A DNA stretch of 64,000 nucleotides from Streptomyces sp. CB02058 (GTDB taxonomy: Bacteria; Actinomycetota; Actinomycetes; Streptomycetales; Streptomycetaceae), in contig NZ_LIPG01000007.1 in the NCBI RefSeq assembly GCF_001905505.1, positions 62,001 through 126,000 of the forward strand, given 5' to 3'. The translations under genes and the position numbers were made by a program. The stretch's first letter is position 1; the number at the start of each line of letters is the position of its first letter. The notes beneath the pieces are model-generated. The model was not told where the DNA came from. It was given only the letters and a program-made list of their open reading frames with translations, and ran no database searches. Positions 35,786 through 44,748 of the stretch are shown here, piece by piece.

Positions 35786-36115
35786 CACAGGGGTGATGCC
35801 GTGAAGCCGCCGCCGGCGAGCAGGGAATCCGGCAGCACTCGGGGAGCCGTCGCGGTTGTTGCGGCACCTTCAGTTCAAGGCACGGATCGTGGACCTGCGC
35901 GTTGTGGTGGTGCCGCTGACAGGGGAAGTCAACGAAGCCGGCTTGCACCTCCGTGCGTCGCGCATGGCAGCGGATCGCGGATCACAGTCGTGCCACCGGT
36001 GGCAGTGGTCCCTGCTCAGCGCACAGTTCGAACGCCTGGTGTCCACCGACGCGACCCAGTCGAGCTGGGTAAGGCATCGGCCCACCCGGATGGGCCACAC
36101 CCAGCTCGGACCGAT
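35786..36115. other. Gap without recognisable gene
   Basis: 330 bases between convergent genes. Open frames on both strands show no known motif. Confidence 0.4.
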
Positions 36116-37549
36116 TCACTCCTCGGTGGGCAGCCAGTTCCCGTGCAGCCCCAGCGGGACCCGCACCGGAATCCGCACCCGTGCGACCGGGCCGGAGCCA
36201 GGATCCTCGGACGGGATCACCAGCAGCCAGCTGCTCGCGTCGGTGCGGTCGGTAGCGTACGTCATCCAGTAGCCGCTCTCGCCGCCCGGGGAGCCGGGTG
36301 ACGGGGCGAACACAGGCTCGCCGACCGACAGGTCCCCCGCATCCCACATCACGCTGACGCCGTCGGCGTCCCTCCCGTCGTACCAGCGCAGGGCGTTGTA
36401 CTCACCCGGCAGCAGGTCCACCTCCCCGGCCTGCGAGGCCACCGCCAACTGCTGATGCCGCTGGCCGATCAACCGGTCGTCGGTGCGCGGCAGTTCCATG
36501 CGTGCGTCGTCCAGCAAGGTGCGGCGCATGGTGCCGGCGGCCGGGTCCACGACCGCGCGGACCAGCCCTCCGGGGTTGGTTCCGGACGACTTGTCCGCCG
36601 AGCCCATGGAGAGGTGTGACCACTGCACGTACTCGAGCACGACATCGCCGTCGTCGGGCTCGGTGTCGTACGCGTTGACCGTGTGCCACAGCCAGAAGGC
36701 ATCGTCGGATGCCCAGCGCACCCGGCCTCCGTCGCGAGGGATCAGTGCCACGCGCGTGCCCCGTTCCGGACGCCAGTCGATCAGGGACCCACCACTCATC
36801 GCCGCGTCGAGATCGAAGAAGACGGGCGCGAGCACCAACACCAGGAAACGCGAGGTCAGAGCCATGTCGTGGATCATCATCGGAGCGTCGAGTCCCTCGA
36901 CAGCGGTGGGCCCGCGCACCACGTCGCCTGCGGGCCCGATGAGGGACCAGGTGAGGAAGGGCTGCTCCAGGGCGTAGCAGAAGACCGCCATCTCACCAGT
37001 GAGCGGATCGATCTTCGGGTGGGCGGTGATCCCCGCGGGCAGTGCGCCGCCGAACGTCTCCTTGCCCGCAGTCTCCAGCTCAGGAGTCATCAGGAACGGG
37101 CACCCCGACTCGGCGAGCGCGAGCAGGCGCCCCGCGTGACGCACCACGTTGATGTCCGGCAGATCCCGGAAGGTGCCGGCCAGCGCCGGTTCCACGTCCG
37201 GGACCTGCGGGGTGATCATCGATTCCAGTCCGCCCCACAGGGCGCGCCCGGCCCGCTCCTCCGCGACCACCGCGGGGGTACGCACGAAGCGGTTGCGGTA
37301 GCGGGCCTGCCCGCCGGACATCCACACCCCGTGCAGCATGCCGTCGCCGTCGATCGGATAGAGGTACGAACCGATCGGACTGAAACGGGGGTTGGGCCCA
37401 TTGCGCAGGAACAGCCCGTCCAGCTCCGCCGGCAGCTCCCCCCTCACCTCGAGCCCGGTCTCGTCCACTTCCGCCGTGACCGGAGCGAACTGGCCGGAGA
37501 GGTGGGGTACGCGCGTGGGATCGAATGTCTGCGGAGCGTGCGTGGCCAT
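36116..37549 (-). CDS. Carotenoid oxygenase (RPE65/CCD family)
   Basis: A 477-residue non-haem iron dioxygenase. The four iron-ligand histidines of the seven-bladed propeller are visible: His177 ('TAHPKIDPLTGE'), His227 ('MMIHDMALTSRF'), His289 ('FWLWHTVNAYD') and His469 ('GLHGNWLPTEE'). The opening 'GLFLRNGPNPRFSP' is the family signature. These enzymes cleave carotenoids or related polyenes/stilbenes at a double bond. ATG 37549 has a GGGAGG site; a longer start lacks similarity. No carotenoid genes are adjacent, so the substrate is unknown. Confidence 0.9.
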   Translation of the reverse strand: MATHAPQTFDPTRVPHLSGQFAPVTAEVDETGLEVRGELPAELDGLFLRNGPNPRFSPIGSYLYPIDGDGMLHGVWMSGGQARYRNRFVRTPAVVAEERAGRALWGGLESMITPQVPDVEPALAGTFRDLPDINVVRHAGRLLALAESGCPFLMTPELETAGKETFGGALPAGITAHPKIDPLTGEMAVFCYALEQPFLTWSLIGPAGDVVRGPTAVEGLDAPMMIHDMALTSRFLVLVLAPVFFDLDAAMSGGSLIDWRPERGTRVALIPRDGGRVRWASDDAFWLWHTVNAYDTEPDDGDVVLEYVQWSHLSMGSADKSSGTNPGGLVRAVVDPAAGTMRRTLLDDARMELPRTDDRLIGQRHQQLAVASQAGEVDLLPGEYNALRWYDGRDADGVSVMWDAGDLSVGEPVFAPSPGSPGGESGYWMTYATDRTDASSWLLVIPSEDPGSGPVARVRIPVRVPLGLHGNWLPTEE

Positions 37550-38303
37550 CACGGCCTCCCTCGACGGGCGATGCGAGTCGTGTGTGTGCCGCCTGATTCT
37601 CCCCATTCAATAGCTCCGTCGGACCCGCTGCAAAGTGTGGCAGGGAGGGTTCCAGGTGCGGGGCCAGAGGATGCGGGTGGGGCTGATCGGCATCACCATG
37701 GAGGAGCGGCATCGTGCGCGTCGGGCGCCCGACGCCGGCCTCCGGAAGCTGCCAGGTGAACCCGGCGATCCGGTACGACATCCCGGCCAGTTCTCAGCAG
37801 GCACGGACTCCGCACGGACCGACACGGCGGTGAGACAGGATTCGTCGCCGCTGAGCCGGAGCGTCGAGGGCAGGCTCTCACCCAGGGCGTCCGGAACCTG
37901 TGCGGTCGGGCAGCCGATGGGCCTTCCGGGACACTGGCACCCCTTTCACGGACGGCTTCCATCCTCACCCTGGAAAGATCCGCCCGTCGGCGTGCACCCT
38001 GAAGTACGCGCACGAGGACCCGGATGTCGCGGTGAGCTGCTGCCGGAGGACTCGGCCATGGCCCCGCTTGACTTGCGGGGCGCGTCCGGCGGCGCGGGAG
38101 GGGCAGGGCAGGCTGGCCGGTGCATTGGTGAGGGCCACGGCGACGGTGTTGCGCCGATCCGCGACCACACCGCACCTGACGGCCCTCCACGACCCACCAC
38201 AAGATCAACTACCAGCCGGGTTCCAGACCCGGGAGACGCCCCGGACCAGCCCCTGCCCACCGTACGGATGCAGGATCGGGGCGGAGGTCCGGGGCGCCAC
38301 GGG
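37550..38303. other. Long gap without recognisable gene
   Basis: 754 bases. Several frames stay open on both strands because of high GC content, but none carries a motif, signal peptide or convincing ribosome site. It holds the promoter of the carotenoid oxygenase gene at its left end. Confidence 0.4.
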
Positions 38304-41300
38304 TCAGGAGCTGTAGTCGCGCAGGAACAGCGAAGGGCTGGAGTCCGTCCGGGAGGCGTTGACTCCGTCTCCGTGGGAGTAGTCCAGACCCTCGTTCGTG
38401 GCCCAGTCCAGGATCGGACCACCACTCCTCAGATGCTGGAATGTGCTCGCGTCACCTGCGGCGGAGCCGAACTGGTACAGCCTGGAGGTGTCGCCGTAGG
38501 GGTGGTAGGGCTCGTACGGGCCTCCGGGGACGCGTTGTTTGGCCAGGGTGTTGTGGAAGAAGACGTTCTGCGGGCCGGTGGAACCCGACCAGCCGATGCC
38601 CTTGCTGCCGGCGGCCCAGTAGATCGGCCACCAGGTGCCGTCGTCGCCGGCGCCGCCCTCGCCGCCGCAGTTGGTGTCGCACTCGCCCGAGGAGTGGTTG
38701 TACGGCACGCGCACAGTGTTGTTCTCGAACAGGTTCCGGCGTTCCCAGCCGCCGTGCAGATTGAGGTCGGAGTCGAAGTCGTTGCCGATCGCGACGTTGC
38801 CCGAAGCCGACCACTGGAAGGTGAAATGCCGCAGATTGCGGCTGGTGTTGGAGGCGTACAGGGAGTCCCAGACCCGTGATCCCCGCAGGTAGCCGTTGCC
38901 GCCCTTGCCCTTGTTCCAGGAGCCGTCGAAGACGTTCCGCTCGATCTGGATGTTCCGGGCCACTTCGGTGACGACGGGGTGCGAGCCGACCATGTCGGCG
39001 CGCACCCCCCGCACCCAGGAGTCGCGGGCCCACTTGAAGACGATGCCGTGCATGGCGTACTCGGGGGCCATGTTGCCGTAGTTGTGCACCGCCTGGGCGG
39101 GGTCGAGCTGGTACGTGCCGCCGAGAAGCTTCGGAAGGCCGTTCAGGTCCTCGGTGAAGGAGAAGTCCTCGAAGCCCACATCGGTGATCATCTTCAGCGC
39201 GGTGACCTTGCTGACGTACGCCTTGCCGCTCACCCCCAGTGGCGGCGAGCCGTCGGAGGTCGAGTCCACCGGGAGGTCGAACTCCAGCGGCTTGTCGAGG
39301 GTGACGGTGCGCTTCGCGGTGTCCACGGCGGTGATGGTGAACACCTGCTGGCGCATGTGCAGGTTCTCCAGACGGCCGTCGTCCGCGGTGACGCCCGCGA
39401 TCTCCTGGGACTGGTAGAACTTCAGGCTGTTGGCGGCGCCCACCCAGAGGTCACCGCCCGGTTTGAAGCCGTCCATCGCCGCCTTGGCGTTCAGCTGGAC
39501 GACCCGGTCACCCTGGCGCGCGGAGTAGTTGGCGTCGCCGGAGGACCCGCCCACGGCGACCCCAGACTCCCAGTGCTGGTTGATCGACCCCTCGAAGAGG
39601 TCACGCCGGTTCTCCGGGATCTTGGACGGGAAGCCGCAGATACTGGCGTACTTCTCGGCGGCCTCCCTGGTCTGGACCCGGAAGAGGCCGCGGCCAGGCC
39701 AGATCCAGCCGCCGGTGCCGACATTGTTGCCGGTGGTGAACTCGCACTTGTGCACCGTGCCGGTCTGGTCCCAGCGCTCGCCCTTGGCGGTGAGGACGTC
39801 GTACCGCGTGTTCTCGTCGGGACGGAAGACGATCCGTGACCCGTTCGCCGGGTCCGAGCCCTGGCCTCGTACGAGCAGGTAGGAAGCGTCCACGGAGAGC
39901 TGCTTGCTGACGTTGAGCACGCCCTTGGGCAGCTCGATCACCGACAGACGGCCGGGACTCGCATGCGCGGAGCAGTCGTCGCGGATCCGGTCGATGGCCT
40001 TCTGGAGGCCCGCCGTGTCGTCCTGCCCGTCGTCGGCCTTCACCTGGAACTGCGACTCCAGTGCGGAGGGGCCGAAGTGGCAGGCCGCGTCGGGGTTGCG
40101 GGCGGCGGCGGACGGCAGCAGTTCACCTCCGCGGTACCCGGCCCGGCTCCAGTCGGGCAGCCCGGCCACGGGCCCGCGGCGATTGCCACGCCCGAGATCC
40201 TGGCCCGGCTCGCCCACCGAACCCTCCACGGCGCCGGGCGGAGCGGACGGCCGGCCGACACAGGAGGAGGCCACCGGCTGGTCGCCGAGCTGAGCGGCGA
40301 TCTTCGTCAGGCAGGCGGCGAGCGCCTGCTGTCCGTAGCGGTTCGGGTGGATCGCCTCCTGCTGGTTGCCCTGGGAGTGCCACGGCAGGTCCTTCAACCC
40401 GTCGAACAGGTACGGGACCCAGCGCACCCACTCGGCATGCTCGGCACCCAGCGGGGCCGACAGGCGGTGACTCGAGTCGGCCTGCCGCGTTGTCGTGCTG
40501 CACAGTTCATGCCCGGCGAACGCACTCTGCAGGTCGAGGAAGGAGACTGCCGCCTCGTTGGCCGCACCGCGCAGCATGGCGCTGATCCGGGGCACCACGG
40601 AGGTGTGCGCCCAGTCGCTGTCGGCGTCCAGGAAGGGGCAGCCGCCGTTGATGTAGCGGCCGTAGTTGGCGGGCGGCACGGGAGCGTTCTCCGCGTCGCG
40701 GTAGTTGCGGCCCAGGGGCAGCGGGTTGGCGTAGGACTGGAGCACGATCTGGTACGTGCCGTCGTCCTGCCCCGCCTCGCGGAGGACCGTTCGGATCGCC
40801 TCGACGGCCTGTACGACCTTGGCCCGTACCGGGTCGAGGCTCTCGGCGAACTCCTTCTCCTTGGCGCCCCGGCAGCCCTTGTTGAACAACGACGGGTAGA
40901 AGTAGGCCTTGACGCAGTCCTGGAGGATGTCGGAGAACTTCAGGTCGTTGCCGCCGACGGACAGCACCACCATGCGCACTTCGTTGTTCTGCGCGATGTC
41001 GCGGAGGTCGTCGACCTGGGGCCGCTGCCCCTTGAACCCGGTCGTGGTGACGTTGTCGGTGGTGGCGCCCGAGCAGGAGATGTTGAAGCGCCGCTCCAGC
41101 GGTACACCCTCCAGTTCGAGGCCCCGGATCTCGGCGGAGTCGGACCTGTCGCAGGCGTCGGTGCCGCGGTCGTACCCGGTGTCGCCGTAGATCCGGGACA
41201 CGTCGTGGTCACACGCGCTCTCGTCGGCATTGCAGTTCACCGCTGCCCGGTCGGTGCCCCAGGCCGAGCCTGCCGCCGAGGCGGCCGCGTTTCCCGCCCA

Positions 41301-42428
41301 GCGTCCGCCCTCGCCGGAGATGTAGCTGTCGCCCATGGAGACCACGGCTGGAGACGGGCCGCAGGTGTCGTCGCCCGCCGCGCGGAGGGCACGGGCCGCC
41401 AGGTTGTAGACGGTGACGCTGCCCCAGCTGTCGCCGCACGTGGGCCCGCCGGCGGGGGCGAACCTCACCGGCCAGTGGTCGGAGGTGCCGTTGCGGCCGT
41501 TGAGGGACACGGAGAGGTTCTCCAACCGGTCACTGGCGATCATGTAGTCCAGTGCGAAGCCGGAGAGCTGGGTGGTGGCGGGAGTGCCGTCGGGGCGGCC
41601 GTTCTGGGTGGCGTAGTAGGTGTTCGGAAACCGGCCGCGGGTGGGTGCTGCGGAACTGTTGAAGTCGCCCAGGGCCCGCCAGCGCTGCCCGGCCATGGTC
41701 TGGGAGATGGTGTTGACCAGGGCGACGGCGTGCGGATTGGGGGTCTCGCCGGACCGGATCGAGGCGGCGTGGATGTTGAAGTACCAGGTGGCGCCCAGCT
41801 GTACGCCGAAAGCGGGGCGGGTCCTGATCCACTTGTTGCCGGGATCCGCGGCAGGCAGCACGCGGATGCGCGGGGCGAGGGTACCGAGGTCGTCGGGGGC
41901 GTCCTTCAGCCAGATCGCCATGGACTTCTGGGTGTTGCCCTCGGTACCGGTGTCGGGGTCGTCTTCGGTTCCGTCGGTCTGGCCCCAGGCCGTCTTGTCC
42001 AGGATCTTCAGGTAGATCAGGACGCCGGGGGCGGAACGCGTTCCGGGCTTGCCCCAGCGAGCCGCACTGACGCGGTACTTGAGGCTGGGCAGTCCGGTCG
42101 GGGTCTGCGTGGTGTCGGTGCTGTTGTCGAGCAGCACCTGCTCACCCGTGAAGTCGCTCGGTGGCTTCACGGTCTCCTGGAGAGCGATCACGTCGGCGGC
42201 CTTGAGCAGGGACGACCTGACGACGTCCCAGCGCGTGCCGCCCTGGGTGTTGAACGTGATGGACGCCTCGGTGACGTCTTCGGCTGCCTGCGCCGAGGTG
42301 GGTGCGACCAGCGTGACAAGGGAGGCGAGCAACGCGGTGCAGAGCAGCTGCACGAGCGTGCGCCGGGGTCTGGGACCGGGTCTGCGCCGGGTGGCGCGGT
42401 CCGGTGTGTGAAGGGATTGCAGGGACAC
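38304..42428 (-). CDS. Giant secreted fusion: EEP nuclease-like, SGNH hydrolase, beta-helix
   Basis: A 1374-residue exported protein. Residues 1-48 are a signal peptide with a basic start. Residues ~50-345 are an endonuclease/exonuclease/phosphatase domain of CdtB type ('FNTQGGTRWDVV', 'DVIALQE', 'RWRALGDFNSS', 'GTSDHWPVRF'). Residues ~360-705 are an SGNH/GDSL esterase: 'SMGDSYISGEGG' (Ser368), 'SVGGNDLKF', 'EAIHPNRYGQ' (His694). Residues ~800-1374 form a right-handed parallel beta-helix like pectate lyases ('GRLSVIELPKGVLNVSKQLS'). All three catalytic or binding parts look intact. The GTG at 42428 is chosen as the start of the signal peptide. Substrate unknown: nucleic acid or phosphoester plus acetylated polysaccharide is plausible. 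Confidence 0.8.
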   Translation of the reverse strand: MSLQSLHTPDRATRRRPGPRPRRTLVQLLCTALLASLVTLVAPTSAQAAEDVTEASITFNTQGGTRWDVVRSSLLKAADVIALQETVKPPSDFTGEQVLLDNSTDTTQTPTGLPSLKYRVSAARWGKPGTRSAPGVLIYLKILDKTAWGQTDGTEDDPDTGTEGNTQKSMAIWLKDAPDDLGTLAPRIRVLPAADPGNKWIRTRPAFGVQLGATWYFNIHAASIRSGETPNPHAVALVNTISQTMAGQRWRALGDFNSSAAPTRGRFPNTYYATQNGRPDGTPATTQLSGFALDYMIASDRLENLSVSLNGRNGTSDHWPVRFAPAGGPTCGDSWGSVTVYNLAARALRAAGDDTCGPSPAVVSMGDSYISGEGGRWAGNAAASAAGSAWGTDRAAVNCNADESACDHDVSRIYGDTGYDRGTDACDRSDSAEIRGLELEGVPLERRFNISCSGATTDNVTTTGFKGQRPQVDDLRDIAQNNEVRMVVLSVGGNDLKFSDILQDCVKAYFYPSLFNKGCRGAKEKEFAESLDPVRAKVVQAVEAIRTVLREAGQDDGTYQIVLQSYANPLPLGRNYRDAENAPVPPANYGRYINGGCPFLDADSDWAHTSVVPRISAMLRGAANEAAVSFLDLQSAFAGHELCSTTTRQADSSHRLSAPLGAEHAEWVRWVPYLFDGLKDLPWHSQGNQQEAIHPNRYGQQALAACLTKIAAQLGDQPVASSCVGRPSAPPGAVEGSVGEPGQDLGRGNRRGPVAGLPDWSRAGYRGGELLPSAAARNPDAACHFGPSALESQFQVKADDGQDDTAGLQKAIDRIRDDCSAHASPGRLSVIELPKGVLNVSKQLSVDASYLLVRGQGSDPANGSRIVFRPDENTRYDVLTAKGERWDQTGTVHKCEFTTGNNVGTGGWIWPGRGLFRVQTREAAEKYASICGFPSKIPENRRDLFEGSINQHWESGVAVGGSSGDANYSARQGDRVVQLNAKAAMDGFKPGGDLWVGAANSLKFYQSQEIAGVTADDGRLENLHMRQQVFTITAVDTAKRTVTLDKPLEFDLPVDSTSDGSPPLGVSGKAYVSKVTALKMITDVGFEDFSFTEDLNGLPKLLGGTYQLDPAQAVHNYGNMAPEYAMHGIVFKWARDSWVRGVRADMVGSHPVVTEVARNIQIERNVFDGSWNKGKGGNGYLRGSRVWDSLYASNTSRNLRHFTFQWSASGNVAIGNDFDSDLNLHGGWERRNLFENNTVRVPYNHSSGECDTNCGGEGGAGDDGTWWPIYWAAGSKGIGWSGSTGPQNVFFHNTLAKQRVPGGPYEPYHPYGDTSRLYQFGSAAGDASTFQHLRSGGPILDWATNEGLDYSHGDGVNASRTDSSPSLFLRDYSS

Positions 42429-42691
42429 GGGGGTCTCTTCTCTGGGTCCGCTGGGTGCGGCGTCTCCGAAGCCGCAGGATGCGGCTTTCTGCCCATGGGA
42501 TGCGGTGGGCAACAGCGAGAGACTACAAAGGTGATCTTGGGGCGTGAGCCCAACACCCCAAGACTGGCGCATTACTGACGGTGCGTCGGGCGCATACGGA
42601 ACACACGGTTAGGATCTCTCGTGAAGATCGCGGAGCGTCGTTCCGCGTGGTCGTGAGCGGGCCGCGCCGGCGGCTCGGAAGGCGGTGTTCC

Positions 42692-43114
42692 ATGGGGATG
42701 GGTTCAGTGGGAATGAAGTCGTTGAAGGCGGCTCTCGCGACAGGCGTCGCTGTCGGTGCCGCGCTCCTGTCAGCTGCGGCCCCGGCCTCCGCGGCCAACC
42801 CGCCGTACGCCGACTGCCCGGGCTGGGCGCTCTGTCTCTACCAGCACGGCGGGGGTACGGGCTCCAAGGCGGTCATCACTCCGGCCTCCGGCAACGTCAA
42901 CCTCTACAGCGTCCACTTCCTGAACGGGGACCTGGCCAACAACCAGGTTTCCTCCTGGCTGAACAACTCCACCTGCCAGGTGAAGTTCGTCGACGACCCG
43001 GCCCACTACTCGGACCTGGACTTCACACCGACCCACCAGTACGGCGCCAGGGGCGACTGGGCCGGCCAGTACGCCAACGACAAACTGACCACCGTCCAGT
43101 TCTACTGCCCCTGA
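42692..43114 (+). CDS. Secreted peptidase-inhibitor family I36-like protein
   Basis: A 140-residue exported protein. The signal peptide is residues 1-35 ('ALATGVAVGAALLSAAAPAS'). The mature ~105 residues are a small beta-sandwich with paired cysteines: 'DCPGWALCLYQHGGGTG' at the start and 'TTVQFYCP' at the end. This matches the Streptomyces metalloproteinase inhibitor (I36) and related crystallin-like proteins. It might inhibit extracellular proteases. ATG 42692 has a GGAAGG site. It is divergent from the giant secreted enzyme, 263 bases away. Confidence 0.75.
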   Translation: MGMGSVGMKSLKAALATGVAVGAALLSAAAPASAANPPYADCPGWALCLYQHGGGTGSKAVITPASGNVNLYSVHFLNGDLANNQVSSWLNNSTCQVKFVDDPAHYSDLDFTPTHQYGARGDWAGQYANDKLTTVQFYCP

Positions 43115-43135
43115 GCGGACAGCTCGTGAGCAGAG

Positions 43136-43330
43136 GTGGTCCGTGGCGTGTCCGGCGGCTTGGTCGAGGGTCGGCCGGACCACCGGCGTGACGAGCACCG
43201 CGATCTCGGTCATCCCGAAACCGAGCGGGTCCCGGCGCCGGCCGTGACCGGACAGCCGCTGGACGGCGGTGGCGTCGTCGAGCTCGAACTCGATGCGGAC
43301 CTGGCGGCGCGGTTGGGACGTTCCCATGGT
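43136..43330 (-). pseudogene. Truncated conserved hypothetical protein (antisense remnant)
   Basis: The minus strand reads 'QVRIEFELDDATAVQRLSGH', 'GRRRDPLGFGMTEIAVLVTP', 'VVRPTLDQAAGHATDHL'. This resembles the N-terminus of a Streptomyces family of unknown function in which a short beta-hairpin is followed by a membrane-like helix. The similarity ends here, and downstream the frame merely shadows the inhibitor gene. The rest of the 43115-43761 interval has nothing else recognisable. Confidence 0.4.
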
Positions 43331-43761
43331 TGACGCACAGATCCCTGGCAGAAAGCCTCGGCGGCTCATCGCCGTCCCCCTGCCGGTCCGTCAGAACGGA
43401 CGATGTCGTCCGGCAGCAGCGCCAGGGCGAGGTGGTACTTCTTCCTGCTGGACTTCAGCATCTCGGCCGGGGGCGCGGGACCGGTCTCCTGTCTGATGCT
43501 CACGGGGATCGGAACGTCGCCGTGACCGCGTGGGCCATGGGCATCGAGGACTGCTGGGCCCCGGTCATGGGCGAAATTCCGGCTGACCGGCTGGTTGGCC
43601 GTCCGGCACAGCCCGGACATGCGGCGTTCAGTGGCGGCGCGAGCCGTCACTGAACGCCGCAAGCCGACACCGACACCCGGCTCCCCCACGTGCGCGCGGG
43701 CGTCGGCCCGGGTGAGGTCACCGCGGCGCCGGGCCTGTGCGGACGTCGTCGCGGGTGGACG

Positions 43762-44748
43762 TCAGGGGCGGGGCTTGTGCGCGAACACCCACCGGTTCCC
43801 CTCCAGCGCGTCGTTCGGCTCGGGAAGGGGGCCACGTCCCCGCAGAGTGGTGAATTCGAAGGGCGTGTGCATCGAGGTGGACCAGCCCTTCGCCGTCAGG
43901 TCACCCGCGGAGTCGGGGCGCGGCCCTCTGTCGAAGAGATCGAGCAGATCGATGCCGATCTGTTCCCGCGTCGCCACGTAGATCGGGCTGTCGCGGTATG
44001 CCAGCAGATCCTTCTCCAGCTTGGCCTCGAAGGCCAGGGCGCTGCCCCCGGTGGTGAGCCGGTCAACCGTGTCGATGAGATACGTCTCGGCGGGTCCCGG
44101 CAGGTAGAAGAGCAGTCCTTCGGCCAGCCAGAAGCTCGGTGCGGCCGGATCGAAGCCTGCGGAGGTCAGCGCGGTGACCCAGTCGTCGCGGAGGTCGACC
44201 GGTACCTGGACCCGCTTCGCCCTCGGGGCGGCCGAGAGGTCATTGAGCACCTGCTGCTTGAAGGCCAGCACGCCCGCCTGGTCGATCTCGAAGACGGCGC
44301 AGTCGGACGGCAGGTCCAGCCGGAAGGCCCGGGTGTCCAGTCCCGCTCCCAGCAGGACCACTTGCCGGACGCCCGTACCGACCGATCGCTGGAGGAAATC
44401 GTCGAGGACTGCGGTCCGCAGGCCGAAGTAGCGGGCGAACCTCCCCCACAACTGGTTGTCGTCCCCGTCCGGTACCTGCTGGATGCTCACCGGCCAGTCC
44501 GCGCAGGCGGGGGCCGCGCGTACGAAGTGTTCCGCGTACACGTCCTGGGCCAGGCTGTCGGGGCGGCGGGTCTCGATCGCCCGTGCGGCGGCGACCAGGA
44601 GGGCGGTCAGTCCCACGCCTGCGTCCACGCCTTCCGCGCCGCTCGGCCGCGTCTCTGTGGCGGTCCTGTCCTCTTCGGTGGGAGCGAAGAACTGGGAGGG
44701 TTCGCTGCTGGGGTGGCGGGGGGCTTCGGTGGTGGACGATTCACTCAT
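43762..44748 (-). CDS. SAM-dependent O-methyltransferase, LCM/PPM1 family
   Basis: A 328-residue class I methyltransferase. SAM-binding motif I is 'VVLLGAGLDTRAFRLD', motif II 'AVFEIDQAGVLAFKQ', and 'FWLAEGLLFYLPG' is the typical LCM/TIGR00027 segment. Relatives methylate carboxylate or hydroxyl groups of proteins and small molecules. The ATG overlaps the stop of the alcohol dehydrogenase gene (ATGA), so it is the last gene of the four-gene furan-type operon. I infer that it caps a carboxylic acid or alcohol made by the preceding enzymes. Confidence 0.85.
   Translation of the reverse strand: MSESSTTEAPRHPSSEPSQFFAPTEEDRTATETRPSGAEGVDAGVGLTALLVAAARAIETRRPDSLAQDVYAEHFVRAAPACADWPVSIQQVPDGDDNQLWGRFARYFGLRTAVLDDFLQRSVGTGVRQVVLLGAGLDTRAFRLDLPSDCAVFEIDQAGVLAFKQQVLNDLSAAPRAKRVQVPVDLRDDWVTALTSAGFDPAAPSFWLAEGLLFYLPGPAETYLIDTVDRLTTGGSALAFEAKLEKDLLAYRDSPIYVATREQIGIDLLDLFDRGPRPDSAGDLTAKGWSTSMHTPFEFTTLRGRGPLPEPNDALEGNRWVFAHKPRP

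Noticed and set aside
39963..42578. An 871-codon open frame on the plus strand
   Set aside because: Antisense to the giant secreted protein, low-complexity Gly/Arg/Val composition, no motif.
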